A stretch of DNA of 64,000 nucleotides from Muriicola marianensis (GCF_014638095.1 NZ_BMFH01000001.1:248001-312000), one strand, 5' to 3'. Shown: positions 17,341 to 25,940, counted from the first letter of the stretch. Program-made: numbers and translations. Notes: generated by a model from the letters alone, not told the origin.

Positions 17341-17645
17341 GAATTAAGGTTCACCCACAAAACGCGACTTCCTCCATTTAAGTATGTGCAGGGTTCTACT
17401 TTTTTTACAGTATTTTGAAATCGCTGTCAACCGATGAAATTATAAGGGATTTCCGGAAGTAATTGTTAAAGGATTCGACCGTATCTTTATTTTTTGATAC
17501 CTTGTTATTAGAAGTCGAATGTGAGAATATTGGCCCGGTTACAATCATTATGAGTCGATTTCAAAATAGCAGGCCGAAAGAAATCAAGTTGTACTGAGAA
17601 TCGACCTTTGTACTAAGCCAAACAGCACATTAGGAAATAAAAAAC
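17341..17645. other. 305-bp divergent intergenic region with four GTCGA(A/T)T elements
   Basis: No gene is seen here. The region separates the VWA lipoprotein (minus) from moaD (plus). It holds ATTCGAC at 17473-17479, GTCGAAT at 17514-17520, GTCGATT at 17554-17560 and AATCGAC at 17599-17605. These are four copies of one 7-mer in alternating orientation about 40-45 bp apart. A smaller inverted repeat, GTATC (17481-17485)/GATAC (17496-17500), lies inside the first pair. This arrangement could be an operator or RNA structure for the operon. Confidence 0.45.
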
Positions 17646-17891
17646 ATGAAGATTTTGCTTTTTGGGGTTACCAGGGATATCACGGGAAAATCCGAGTTGG
17701 AATTGCCGAATGACAAAGCTGTTTCTTTTGTTAAGGTGGAAGACCTGAAGACATTCCTGATGGAGGAATACCCGGAATTAAAAAAGCTGTCGTCCTTGGC
17801 CATTGCCGTGAACAATGAATATGCCGCGGATGAAAAGGGTATAGGGCATGGAGACGAAATCGCCCTGATCCCGCCGGTAAGCGGGGGCTAA
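17646..17891 (+). CDS. moaD: molybdopterin synthase small subunit MoaD (ubiquitin-like)
   Basis: An 81-residue ubiquitin-fold sulphur carrier. The C-terminus PPVSGG ends in the Gly-Gly that is adenylated by MoeB and thiocarboxylated to donate sulphur in molybdopterin synthesis. The core IAVNNEYAADEKGIGHGDEIALIPP is typical of MoaD. It opens the cofactor operon, with moaA starting 13 nt after its stop. Its partner MoaE is not in the window and must be encoded elsewhere if the pathway works. A ThiS-like role is less likely given the neighbours. Confidence 0.9.
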   Translation: MKILLFGVTRDITGKSELELPNDKAVSFVKVEDLKTFLMEEYPELKKLSSLAIAVNNEYAADEKGIGHGDEIALIPPVSGG

Positions 17892-17904
17892 CTTTATATT
17901 GAAT

Positions 17905-18888
17905 ATGTTGATCGACAATCACGGGAGAAAGATAAATTACCTGCGGCTCGCCGTTACAGACCGTTGCAACCTCAGGTGTCATTACTGTATGCCTGCGGAA
18001 GGTATCCACTTTGCCAAGAAAAATAACTTGCTGACCATTGAGGAGCTCAAGTTACTGGCAGGTACTCTGGTTGATCAGGGAATCGATAAGATCAGGATCA
18101 CCGGGGGTGAACCCTTTGTGCGAAAAGATCTGATGACCTTACTCAGGTATCTGTCCTCCCTTGAGGGGATCAGGGAAATATCGATGACTACCAATGCCAC
18201 CCTGATCGGGCCTTACATAGCTGAATTGAAGAGCCTGGGTATCACCAATATCAACCTGAGTATGGATGCCATCAGGAAAGAGACCTTCGAGAAGATCACC
18301 AGGAGGGACCAGTTCGATGTGGTCTATAACAACATGATGGCGCTGATAGAAAGCGGTTTTAATCTCAGGATAAATTTTATCGTTTTGGAGAACCAGAACG
18401 AACAGGACATCATCCCCATCCTCAAGTTACAGGAGCAATATCCCGTTTCCGTAAGATTTCTGGAGGAAATGCCGTTTAACGGGGGAAGCAAAGAGTTTCA
18501 GGCTATCAAATGGAATTACCGGGAGATCCTTGAATACATCAGGGGATTTTATCCGGGCTTTGAGAAATTGGAATCACCGCCAACCTCCACCTCCATCAAT
18601 TACAAGATCCCCGGGCATGAAGGTTCTTTCGGGATCATCCCATCTTTTAGCCGAACCTTTTGCGGTACCTGTAACCGGTTGAGGGTCACGGCCACAGGCG
18701 ATGTGATCACTTGCCTTTATGGCAAGCCTAAAATGAATGTCAGGGATCTTCTAAGGGGCAATGATCCAGTTCCTAGCTTAAAGTCGGCCATCACAGAGGT
18801 GATCGGTCAGCGTGCCAGGACCGGTTTTGAGGCACAGGAAGAACACAAAGGCGTTTTTGAGAATTCAATGACCTCCATAGGAGGATAA
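17905..18888 (+). CDS. moaA: GTP 3',8-cyclase MoaA
   Basis: A radical-SAM enzyme that starts molybdenum-cofactor synthesis by converting GTP to 3',8-cyclo-7,8-dihydro-GTP. It is 327 residues from the ATG at 17905; a TTG two codons upstream is also open. The radical-SAM cluster is CNLRCHYC (Cys21, Cys25, Cys28). The C-terminal second 4Fe-4S site uses Cys253, Cys256 and Cys270 (FCGTCNRLR and DVITC). The chain ends in SIGG, the Gly-Gly tail required in MoaA. MoaC, the next enzyme, is absent from this window. Confidence 0.94.
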   Translation: MLIDNHGRKINYLRLAVTDRCNLRCHYCMPAEGIHFAKKNNLLTIEELKLLAGTLVDQGIDKIRITGGEPFVRKDLMTLLRYLSSLEGIREISMTTNATLIGPYIAELKSLGITNINLSMDAIRKETFEKITRRDQFDVVYNNMMALIESGFNLRINFIVLENQNEQDIIPILKLQEQYPVSVRFLEEMPFNGGSKEFQAIKWNYREILEYIRGFYPGFEKLESPPTSTSINYKIPGHEGSFGIIPSFSRTFCGTCNRLRVTATGDVITCLYGKPKMNVRDLLRGNDPVPSLKSAITEVIGQRARTGFEAQEEHKGVFENSMTSIGG

Positions 18889-18901
18889 AACTCATAATAT
18901 T

Positions 18902-19519
18902 TTGGATAATCACCTCACATATGATCAGTCGGCCCCCGTGCTTTACGGGCTGATTCTCGCAGGGGGGAAAAGCAGCCGGATGGGAAGGGACAAGGCCCTG
19001 ATCTCCTATCACGGCAAATCACAATGGGAGGTACTGTATGATCTTGCCCAAAAATTGTGCACGAGAACCTTCCTCAGCCTGAGGAAGGATCAGCAAAATG
19101 ACATAGCGACGGAGGCCGACTCCATCCTGGACAGGGATGAATACCCGGGACCATTCAATGGGATCCTCAGCGCTCATAAAGCATTTCCGGATGCCGCCTG
19201 GCTGGTACTTGCCTGCGATTTACCCCTTATCGATCATAAGACCCTTCAATTGCTTGTCGATTCACGTGACTCCTCAATGGATGCAACAGCCCTGGCCACA
19301 CAGGCTACCAAACTCCCTGAACCCCTGGCAGCCATTTGGGAACCCCGGGCTCTGGACAGGGTCCCGGGCTACCTCAATAGCGCAGCCTCAAGCTGTCCGC
19401 GGAAGTTTTTACTCAATTCAGAGATATCCCTGGTCATCCCGCCTCGGGATGAAGTGCTGGCCAATGCCAACTCACAGGAGGATTACGAACGTATCAGACA
19501 GGTATTGGAATCAAAATGA
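18902..19519 (+). CDS. mobA: molybdenum cofactor guanylyltransferase
   Basis: Transfers GMP to molybdopterin, giving the guanine-dinucleotide cofactor used by DMSO-reductase-family enzymes. It is 205 residues. The nucleotidyltransferase signature LAGGKSSRMGRDKAL lies at about 19-33 and the metal-binding ACDLPL near 101. The start codon is TTG at 18902, 13 nt after moaA; no suitable ATG precedes the signature. It overlaps moeB by 4 nt. The FdhF/YdeP oxidoreductase at 54.7-57.0 kb belongs to the enzyme class that uses this cofactor form. Confidence 0.88.
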   Translation: MDNHLTYDQSAPVLYGLILAGGKSSRMGRDKALISYHGKSQWEVLYDLAQKLCTRTFLSLRKDQQNDIATEADSILDRDEYPGPFNGILSAHKAFPDAAWLVLACDLPLIDHKTLQLLVDSRDSSMDATALATQATKLPEPLAAIWEPRALDRVPGYLNSAASSCPRKFLLNSEISLVIPPRDEVLANANSQEDYERIRQVLESK

Positions 19520-20598
19520 AAAGAGATAGATACATTCGGCAAACGTCCTTGAAAGATTTCGGGCCTGAGAAGCAAGAGATGCTGCTTAGGGCCAGGGTGC
19601 TGGTGGTAGGTGTAGGCGGACTCGGGATCCCTGTTCTGCAGTACCTCAAAGCTATGGGAGTGGGATTACTGGGATTGGTGGAACAGGATGTGATAGAACT
19701 GTCCAACCTGCAGCGACAGGTGATTTACGGTGAATCGGATATTGGAAAGTCGAAACTGGATACTGCCGCTGAGAAGCTCAAGGGAATGAATTCCGAAACA
19801 GTAATTCAAACACACGATACCTTTTTAACCCGCTCCAATGCCCTTGAGATTCTTTCCGGTTATGACCTTATTGTTGATGCATCTGATAATTTTGCAACGC
19901 GCTACCTTATCAATGATGCCTGTGTGATCCTGGACAAACCATTTGTTTCAGGAGCTATTCACGGTTTTGAAGGGCAGGTCAGTGTATTTAACTATCAGGA
20001 GGGTCCGACATACCGTTGCCTTTTTCCCTCCCCACCCGAACAGGGGTTTATACAAGACTGCAATGTTAATGGGGTCCTGGGGGTTATCCCGGGAATCATT
20101 GGGACATTACAGGCCATGGAAGTAGTAAAGGTAATTACCCGAATGCCGGGAATCCTAAAAGGTAAACTCCTGCTTTACGACGGCATCGATCAGAGTATCC
20201 GCCATATCTCATTTCCCGTGATCGAAGCAAATAAGACTCGTAAAGCCCTGGAACCCCGGTACGATCCGGAAGATTGCAGCCGCGTTCCTGTAATCAGCGT
20301 TGAAAAGCTACACCGAGAACTCCGTGAAAACAGGGAAAAAACTTACCTGGTGGATGTTCGATCCCACGCGGAATACGATTTGAACGGACTTGTAGAGGCT
20401 GTCCACATCCCTCTCGAAGCCCTGGAAAGCTCAACCGAAGAGATTCCAAGTGACAAAACGGTTTATTTCATATGCCGGTCCGGTACCAGAAGCCTGGTCG
20501 CTGCGAAGTATTTGATAGAATCCCGAAGTAGTGGATCCGTGTTTTCAGTGGAGGGTGGTATTGAGGCATGGGAAAAACAGTTTGGTATCTTAGGGTAG
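19516..20598 (+). CDS. moeB: MoeB/HesA/ThiF-type adenylyltransferase fused to a rhodanese domain
   Basis: Activates the C-terminal glycine of MoaD by adenylation so that it can be sulphurated. It is 360 residues. The E1-like ATP site has GVGGLG at 32-37 and the family segment SNLQRQVIY. DASDNFATRYL follows. The region QDCNVNGVLGVIPG corresponds to the usual C-x-GVLG-x-x-PG motif. A C-terminal rhodanese domain (about 265-360) has the active-site loop CRSGTRS with Cys320, which could deliver sulphur directly to MoaD as in MOCS3/Uba4. It overlaps mobA by 4 nt, and moeA follows after 83 nt. Confidence 0.92.
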   Translation: MKRDRYIRQTSLKDFGPEKQEMLLRARVLVVGVGGLGIPVLQYLKAMGVGLLGLVEQDVIELSNLQRQVIYGESDIGKSKLDTAAEKLKGMNSETVIQTHDTFLTRSNALEILSGYDLIVDASDNFATRYLINDACVILDKPFVSGAIHGFEGQVSVFNYQEGPTYRCLFPSPPEQGFIQDCNVNGVLGVIPGIIGTLQAMEVVKVITRMPGILKGKLLLYDGIDQSIRHISFPVIEANKTRKALEPRYDPEDCSRVPVISVEKLHRELRENREKTYLVDVRSHAEYDLNGLVEAVHIPLEALESSTEEIPSDKTVYFICRSGTRSLVAAKYLIESRSSGSVFSVEGGIEAWEKQFGILG

Positions 20599-20681
20599 TC
20601 AGATCTCGAAAGGGGTTATTTTAAAAGGCTCTCAATACATTTTTCCGGACAAAAGTTATATTTTGGGAACAACTCTCCTGA

Positions 20682-21887
20682 ATGCCTATGATCAGTTACA
20701 GTGACGCGCTAGCTCTGGTTCTCGAACAGCACCTCGACTTTGGTACTGAAGAAATCCTATTGACAGAAACCTATGGTCGGGTTCTGGCTGAGGATATTCA
20801 TGCCGACAGGGATTTCCCCCCATTTAACCGGGCTACCAAGGACGGGATTGCCCTCAGGTACGAAGCTGTAGAAAACGGACGCTTATCCTTCGAGATCGCA
20901 GGTGTTCTTGCGGCGGGTCAGCCGGTGATTCCCCTGGAAGAGCAGGAGAGTTGCGTCGAGATCATGACAGGGGCGGTCGTTCCCTATGAAACCGACACAG
21001 TGGTGATGTACGAACACCTGACCGTGGAGGGTGATATTGCCACTCTGCAAAAGATACCCGAACGCGGGCAAAACATTCATCTCAAGGGTAGCGATCATAA
21101 AAAAGGAGACCTGATACTTCCAAAAAACACCAGGATAGGCGCTGCCGAAATGGGGATTTTGGCCACAGTGGGCAAGGATAAAGTGCCCGTGCGGAGGTTA
21201 CCGAAGATCGCGGTGATCTCTACCGGGAATGAACTGGTGGATGTAGGGGATACGCCCATGCTGCACCAGATCAGGAGGTCTAATACCTACAGTTTGTACG
21301 GCGCATTGCAGGAACTAGGGATCAGGCCTATGCTTTTGCATATTGATGACGACGTCGATCTGATGAGACAAAAGCTTTCTTATTTGATCGATGAGATGGA
21401 TGTTCTGATCCTCAGCGGTGGTGTATCCAAGGGAAAATTTGATTACCTCCCTCAAGTTTTAGAGGAATTGAAGGTGAAAAAAATATTTCACAGGGTTGCC
21501 CAGAGACCCGGAAAACCCTTCTGGTTTGGTAAGAATGAGTCATTATCCACCCTGGTTTTCTCCTTTCCCGGAAATCCGGTCTCTACCTTTTTGAATTATT
21601 ATCTGTATTTCATCCCCTGGTTTTGCAAGTCGGCCTGTTTATCATATGAACGCCAATTCGTCCGATTGTCCAACATGGTGGAAAACAGGTCGGACCTCAC
21701 TATTTTTAAGGGGGCCAATCTCATGATAAAGGAAGGAGATACCGTCGTGGAGATGGTAGACAGCTCCGGATCGGGAGATTTGGCGCACCTTTCAGAAATC
21801 TCCGGATTCGTGCAATTGGATCCCCGCGACATGGCGTATCAGGCAGGGCAGATCGTACCATATATCGCTGTAAAAAACGTGATTTGA
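20682..21887 (+). CDS. moeA: molybdopterin molybdenumtransferase MoeA
   Basis: Inserts molybdate into adenylylated molybdopterin. It is 401 residues with the domain order of MoeA. N-terminal domains contain PPFNRATKDGIA, the place of the usual MDGYA segment, with Thr-Lys instead of Met. The MogA-like domain has VISTGNELVDVGDTP and LSGGVSKGKFDYL, and the C-terminal domain has FSFPGNPVST. Two ATGs two codons apart could start it. The 83-nt gap after moeB contains TTATATTTTG, a near -7 box, so an internal promoter is possible. No separate mogA is present in the window. Confidence 0.93.
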   Translation: MPMISYSDALALVLEQHLDFGTEEILLTETYGRVLAEDIHADRDFPPFNRATKDGIALRYEAVENGRLSFEIAGVLAAGQPVIPLEEQESCVEIMTGAVVPYETDTVVMYEHLTVEGDIATLQKIPERGQNIHLKGSDHKKGDLILPKNTRIGAAEMGILATVGKDKVPVRRLPKIAVISTGNELVDVGDTPMLHQIRRSNTYSLYGALQELGIRPMLLHIDDDVDLMRQKLSYLIDEMDVLILSGGVSKGKFDYLPQVLEELKVKKIFHRVAQRPGKPFWFGKNESLSTLVFSFPGNPVSTFLNYYLYFIPWFCKSACLSYERQFVRLSNMVENRSDLTIFKGANLMIKEGDTVVEMVDSSGSGDLAHLSEISGFVQLDPRDMAYQAGQIVPYIAVKNVI

Positions 21888-21888
21888 A

Positions 21889-22908
21889 ATGACACATGAA
21901 CTCAAGAATATTTTTACCACGTATGAGACGGCTGCTAAATCGGGCCTGAGATCAGTAATGGCCACGGTCGTCGCTTTAAACGGATCCTCCTACCGCAAAC
22001 CGGGCGTGAGGATGTTGATCCTGGAGAATGGAAAAATGGAGGGGGCAGTAAGCGGAGGATGCGTGGAAAAGGAAATTGTGCGTCAGGCAGAAAGTGTTTT
22101 CAGTACGGGTATCCCCAGGGTAATGATCTATGACGGACGATACAGGCTGGGGTGTGAGGGCATTTTGTATATTTTGATAGAACCCTTTGTTCCCTCTTCA
22201 GCCTTGATCTCAGACTTTAAGAAGCATCTCCGCTCGAGAGAGCAATGCGAGATCACCTCTTATTTTAAGAAAGCGGAGCAGGAGGGAACGGGATTTGGCA
22301 GCATCATAGAGATCGGGGCAAAGACCTATCCCTTCCATCAGGACCTTTCTCCCGATGAATCTTTGGAATGTTTTACCCAGGAACTCTCTCCTTCCATCCG
22401 ACTTTTTATCATTGGCTCTGAACACGACGCCGTAAACCTATCTTCCCTGGCTTCACAGATGGGTATGGAAGTGATGCTGGTGGTCAATCCCATGGAAGAG
22501 AAGACTCAGGAGCATTTTCCGGGAGCCATGGAATTTCTGCCAGTCCTGCCGGAAACATTTCCGATAGACGAGATCGATGAAGAGTCGGCCGTTGTTTTGA
22601 TGAACCACAGTTATTCCAAGGATTTACAATTTTTGATAAAGCTTCAAAAGGGGAAACAGTTTTATACGGGGATCCTGGGGCCCAATAAAAGGAGGGAGGA
22701 ACTTCTAAATGAACTCATGGAGCATTGCCCTGAAGTAGAACTCGAATTCCTGGACACCGTTCACGGCCCGGCCGGGATCGATATAGGGGCAATCACCCCA
22801 CAGGAAATAGCGGTTTCAATTCTCAGTGAGGTCCTGCTTCAACACAGGGGCAGGGTACCATTGAAACTCAGGGACAAAAAGGGGTCCATTCACACATCGT
22901 CCTCATGA
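21889..22908 (+). CDS. XdhC-family molybdenum-hydroxylase maturation protein
   Basis: XdhC/CoxI proteins bind sulphurated molybdenum cofactor and insert it into xanthine-dehydrogenase-type hydroxylases. The 339-residue protein has the N-terminal XdhC_CoxI motif (SSYRKPGVRMLI, AVSGGCVEKEI, about 30-65). The C-terminal Rossmann XdhC_C domain includes LFIIGSEHDAVNL and TGILGPNKRR. The end has GPAGIDIGAITPQEIAVSIL. It starts 1 nt after moeA and overlaps the mocA-like gene by 4 nt. No xanthine-dehydrogenase-type catalytic subunit is in the window, so its client lies elsewhere. Confidence 0.9.
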   Translation: MTHELKNIFTTYETAAKSGLRSVMATVVALNGSSYRKPGVRMLILENGKMEGAVSGGCVEKEIVRQAESVFSTGIPRVMIYDGRYRLGCEGILYILIEPFVPSSALISDFKKHLRSREQCEITSYFKKAEQEGTGFGSIIEIGAKTYPFHQDLSPDESLECFTQELSPSIRLFIIGSEHDAVNLSSLASQMGMEVMLVVNPMEEKTQEHFPGAMEFLPVLPETFPIDEIDEESAVVLMNHSYSKDLQFLIKLQKGKQFYTGILGPNKRREELLNELMEHCPEVELEFLDTVHGPAGIDIGAITPQEIAVSILSEVLLQHRGRVPLKLRDKKGSIHTSSS

Positions 22909-23510
22909 AGATCGCCCTACTCCTTTTGGCGGCAGGGGCATCCCGGCGGATGGGCAGACCCAAACAACTGCTCCCATGGAAAGATACCACCCTGTTGAAC
23001 CATGCGATCCAAACGGCTCTTTCCTGCAATTCAGATGATGTGATCGTTATCCTCGGTTCTGAGGCCGAAACAATTCAAAAAAATCTCAAAAAGGGAAATT
23101 ATAAAATACTGGTCCATAAGGAATGGGACAAAGGGTTGGGTTCAACTATTGGAAAAGGAGTCACCTATCTTGAGGCCTCTGATCCCACAACACACGCCGT
23201 TTTGATCATGCTGGGAGACCAGCCTCTCCTCGGTTCCGATCACCTCAATGCTCTTATCGACCGATTTAAAAAAGAGGGTAAAGGAATCATCGCTACCGAT
23301 TACGGGGCCAAACTGGGTGTTCCCGCTGTGTTTTCCCGGGAATATTTCGCAGAACTCGCACGGCTTCAGGGCGACTCCGGGGCCGGGAAACTGATTGCCT
23401 CTCATGCCGATTCCGTGATAGGAATCCCGGGGGGGAGAAGAACAGCCGATTTAGATTCTCCTGAGGACTACTTATCTTTAACACAGACCCGCCTAAGATC
23501 CGATTCATGA
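22905..23510 (+). CDS. MocA/MobA-like nucleotidyltransferase
   Basis: Predicted to transfer CMP (MocA type) or another nucleotide to molybdenum cofactor. It is 201 residues. The N-terminal signature is LLAAGASRRMGRPKQLLPW (about 7-25), the form typical of the MocA/CTP branch; the operon's other nucleotidyltransferase, mobA, has LAGGKSSRMGRDKAL. The second metal motif is MLGDQPLL, where DQP is again MocA-like. The pairing with XdhC is standard for maturation of cytosine-dinucleotide hydroxylases. It overlaps genes on both sides by 4 nt. Confidence 0.85.
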   Translation: MKIALLLLAAGASRRMGRPKQLLPWKDTTLLNHAIQTALSCNSDDVIVILGSEAETIQKNLKKGNYKILVHKEWDKGLGSTIGKGVTYLEASDPTTHAVLIMLGDQPLLGSDHLNALIDRFKKEGKGIIATDYGAKLGVPAVFSREYFAELARLQGDSGAGKLIASHADSVIGIPGGRRTADLDSPEDYLSLTQTRLRSDS

Positions 23511-24598
23511 GAGACATCTTTTTACTCATAGCCTGTTGTGTACTGACAACAGCTATCGCCCAGCAATCCCCCGAAATGAGCTTTGAAGAATACAACCCCG
23601 TTTCCACCCTGGTGGTTCCGGGGGAGGAAGTCCCCAGGGCCAAATATCCCTTTGTGGATATCCACAGCCATCAGTTCAGGATGGCAGAACAAGACCTTTC
23701 GGAATTGGTGGAACCCATGGACAGGATGAATATGGCCGTAATGGTGAATCTGAGCGGGCGCTCAGGGGAAAACCTGAAAAAGATGATCGCCAATATAGAA
23801 TCGCATTATCCAAACCGATTTGTGGTCTTTGCCAATGTAGATTTTACGGGGGTAGGGAACCCTGACTGGGCGCAAAATGCAGCGGCGCAGCTGGAGGAGG
23901 ATGTTCGAAATGGAGCGAAGGGTCTCAAGATCTACAAGAGCCTGGGCCTGCGAAACCTCGATGTAAACGGAAACCGGATCGCTGTGGATGATCCCAGGCT
24001 GGACCCAATTTGGGAAAAGTGCGGTGAATTGAAGATCCCGGTATTGATTCACTCTGCTGATCCAAAATCCTTCTGGGATCCCATGGATTCAAAGAACGAA
24101 CGCTGGCTCGAATTGAAAACTAGGCCAAACCGGAAACGGAGTGATACAGACCCTGCTCCCTGGGAGCAGATCATCGCTGAGCAGCACAACATGTTCAAAA
24201 AGCACCCGAATACACTTTTTATCAATGCCCATATGGGCTGGTTTGCCAATAACCTGGGCAGACTGTCTGAACTCCTGGAAGAAATACCCAATATGTATGT
24301 GGGTATCGGGGCCATAATAGCCGAGCTGGGAAGACAGCCCAGTTTTGCCCGTGCCTTTTTTGTAAAATACCAGGACAGGATCCTTTTCGGTAAGGACAGC
24401 TGGCAACCTGATGAATTCCCAACCTACTTCAGGGTCCTGGAAAGCGACGATGAATACTTCCCCTATTACAAGAAATACCACGCTTTCTGGGCCATGTACG
24501 GCCTCGACCTGCCGGACGAGGTGCTCAAAAAAGTATATTACAAGAACGCCATCAAGCTTATCCCAACCTTAGACGAATTACTGTTTCCGACTGATTGA
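23507..24598 (+). CDS. exported amidohydrolase (Amidohydro_2, TIM barrel)
   Basis: A 363-residue metal-dependent hydrolase with a cleavable signal peptide (residues 1-18, ending AIAQQ). The metal site is as in amidohydrolase-2 enzymes: Asp51-x-His53-x-His55 in VDIHSH, His182 in LIHSAD, His242 in NAHMGW and Asp297 in FGKDSW. Many family members are decarboxylases or lactonases rather than amidases, so the reaction is open. It overlaps the mocA-like gene by 4 nt (ATGA) and is the last gene of the molybdenum operon. A link to a product or substrate of a molybdenum hydroxylase is possible but unproven. Confidence 0.85.
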   Translation: MRDIFLLIACCVLTTAIAQQSPEMSFEEYNPVSTLVVPGEEVPRAKYPFVDIHSHQFRMAEQDLSELVEPMDRMNMAVMVNLSGRSGENLKKMIANIESHYPNRFVVFANVDFTGVGNPDWAQNAAAQLEEDVRNGAKGLKIYKSLGLRNLDVNGNRIAVDDPRLDPIWEKCGELKIPVLIHSADPKSFWDPMDSKNERWLELKTRPNRKRSDTDPAPWEQIIAEQHNMFKKHPNTLFINAHMGWFANNLGRLSELLEEIPNMYVGIGAIIAELGRQPSFARAFFVKYQDRILFGKDSWQPDEFPTYFRVLESDDEYFPYYKKYHAFWAMYGLDLPDEVLKKVYYKNAIKLIPTLDELLFPTD

Positions 24599-24718
24599 GT
24601 AATTAATTTTTTTAGGAAGGCCGAATACACACTTCGATGAGTAAGGGAAAAAATTTCACTAAAAATGTGATTTTTTGAAACCTTCACTTACTAATACATC
24701 AAACAGCTGCAGCAAGGC

Positions 24719-25207
24719 ATGCCCGACGAGAAAGAATTCGTAAGGATTATCAAAGAGCACCAGGGATTGATCTACAAGGTTTCTGCCCTGTATACAGAAC
24801 AAAAACACGACAGAAATGACCTGTATCAGGAGATCGTGTATCAATTGTGGAAATCTTTTGATTCTTACAGGGAAGAGGCTAAGATCAGTACCTGGATGTA
24901 TCGTGTAGCGTTAAATACTGCCATTACCCATTTGAACAGGAAAAAGAGGCGGGTAAGTGAAGTATCTGTTGAGGTCCTGCCTCAGATAGCTGCAGAGCAT
25001 TCTCAGGAAATACTGGAAGAGAGGGTCAAACTTCTCCACAGGGAGATCGAGAACCTGAACATCCTGGAAAAGGGGATCATTCTCCTGTTGCTGGAGGGCA
25101 GGACATACCAGGAAATTTCAGAGATCACCGGCCTGACGTCTACCAACGTCGGAACAAGGATCTCCAGGATCAAGGAAAAATTAAAAGCAAAGATGACTAA
25201 AAAGTAG
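24719..25207 (+). CDS. ECF-type sigma-70 factor
   Basis: A 162-residue extracytoplasmic-function sigma factor with only regions 2 and 4. Region 2 has DLYQEIVYQLWKSFDSY and the adjoining STWMYRVALNTAITHLNR (about 38-82). Region 4 has the helix-turn-helix EGRTYQEISEITGLTSTNV (about 128-146). The gene directly after it, 4 nt away, encodes a four-helix membrane protein in the position usually held by an anti-sigma factor. Its target promoters are unknown. The pair has its own terminator. Confidence 0.92.
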   Translation: MPDEKEFVRIIKEHQGLIYKVSALYTEQKHDRNDLYQEIVYQLWKSFDSYREEAKISTWMYRVALNTAITHLNRKKRRVSEVSVEVLPQIAAEHSQEILEERVKLLHREIENLNILEKGIILLLLEGRTYQEISEITGLTSTNVGTRISRIKEKLKAKMTKK

Positions 25208-25211
25208 CGTT

Positions 25212-25805
25212 ATGGAAATCAAGGACTTGGAATCGCTTTGGTCTGAGATGGACCAGGAACTAAAAAATCAAAAGGAACTCACAAATTCGTTAATTATGGA
25301 AATGACACAACAAAAATACTCGAACAAATTTCAAAAGATCTCCGTTGTTGAGACCCTCGGAGGCATTATTTGCGTACTGGCAGGGATCTATCTCCTGTTT
25401 AATTTCCAGGCTTTAGATACATGGTACCTGCAGCTCTGCGGCATTGTATCCGTGATCGTACTTTTTGTGTTGCCCGCAGTTACTCTCAGGTCGTTATACC
25501 GGGTACAATCGATCAAAATTGCCGATAAAACCGTATCGGAGACCATTGCAGGTTACGTAAAGGCCAAAAACCGATTACTTTTCCTGCAGAGGCTTGGGAT
25601 CTACCTCAGTTTTGCACTAATGCTGACCATCCTGCCGGTGGCGAGTAAAATCAGCAGCGGGAAGGACCTTTTCCTTGAGTCATCGGCCTGGTATATCTAC
25701 ATCCCTGTAATGGCTGTTTTCCTGTTCTTCTTTGCCCGCTGGGGATATGGATGCTACAAGAATATCACCCAGTCTGCGGAAGATCTTCTCCGGGGGATGG
25801 AATAG
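25212..25805 (+). CDS. four-helix membrane protein, likely partner of the ECF sigma factor
   Basis: A 197-residue protein with about 45 cytoplasmic, charged N-terminal residues (MEIKDLESLWSEMDQELKNQ). Four membrane helices follow near 48-66, 74-93, 123-142 and 155-175. It starts 4 nt after the ECF sigma stop and shares its terminator, so an anti-sigma role through the N-terminal segment is plausible. The sequence lacks the zinc HxxxCxxC of ZAS anti-sigma factors and any FecR domain, so it is not a classical type. The function is inferred from position only. Confidence 0.75.
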   Translation: MEIKDLESLWSEMDQELKNQKELTNSLIMEMTQQKYSNKFQKISVVETLGGIICVLAGIYLLFNFQALDTWYLQLCGIVSVIVLFVLPAVTLRSLYRVQSIKIADKTVSETIAGYVKAKNRLLFLQRLGIYLSFALMLTILPVASKISSGKDLFLESSAWYIYIPVMAVFLFFFARWGYGCYKNITQSAEDLLRGME

Positions 25806-25827
25806 ACAGCCGATGAAAAACCTCATT

Positions 25828-25853
25828 AGCCTCCCTGTTTGGGAGGCTTTTTT
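25828..25853 (+). terminator. terminator of the ECF sigma operon
   Basis: Stem GCCTCCC/GGGAGGC with a 5-nt loop is followed by a run of T. It lies about 22 nt after the membrane-protein stop. Confidence 0.85.
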
Positions 25854-25940
25854 GTTTTCGGGGGATGGTAATTCTTTGAACCGTATGAGGATTGCATAAT
25901 ATATTCTGTTATTTTAGAGAAAACTAAACACAATTCCCTT

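Noticed and set aside
17341-17645. Molybdenum-cofactor riboswitch upstream of moaD
   Set aside because: I cannot see the known Moco aptamer pattern. The region instead shows spaced GTCGAWT elements.
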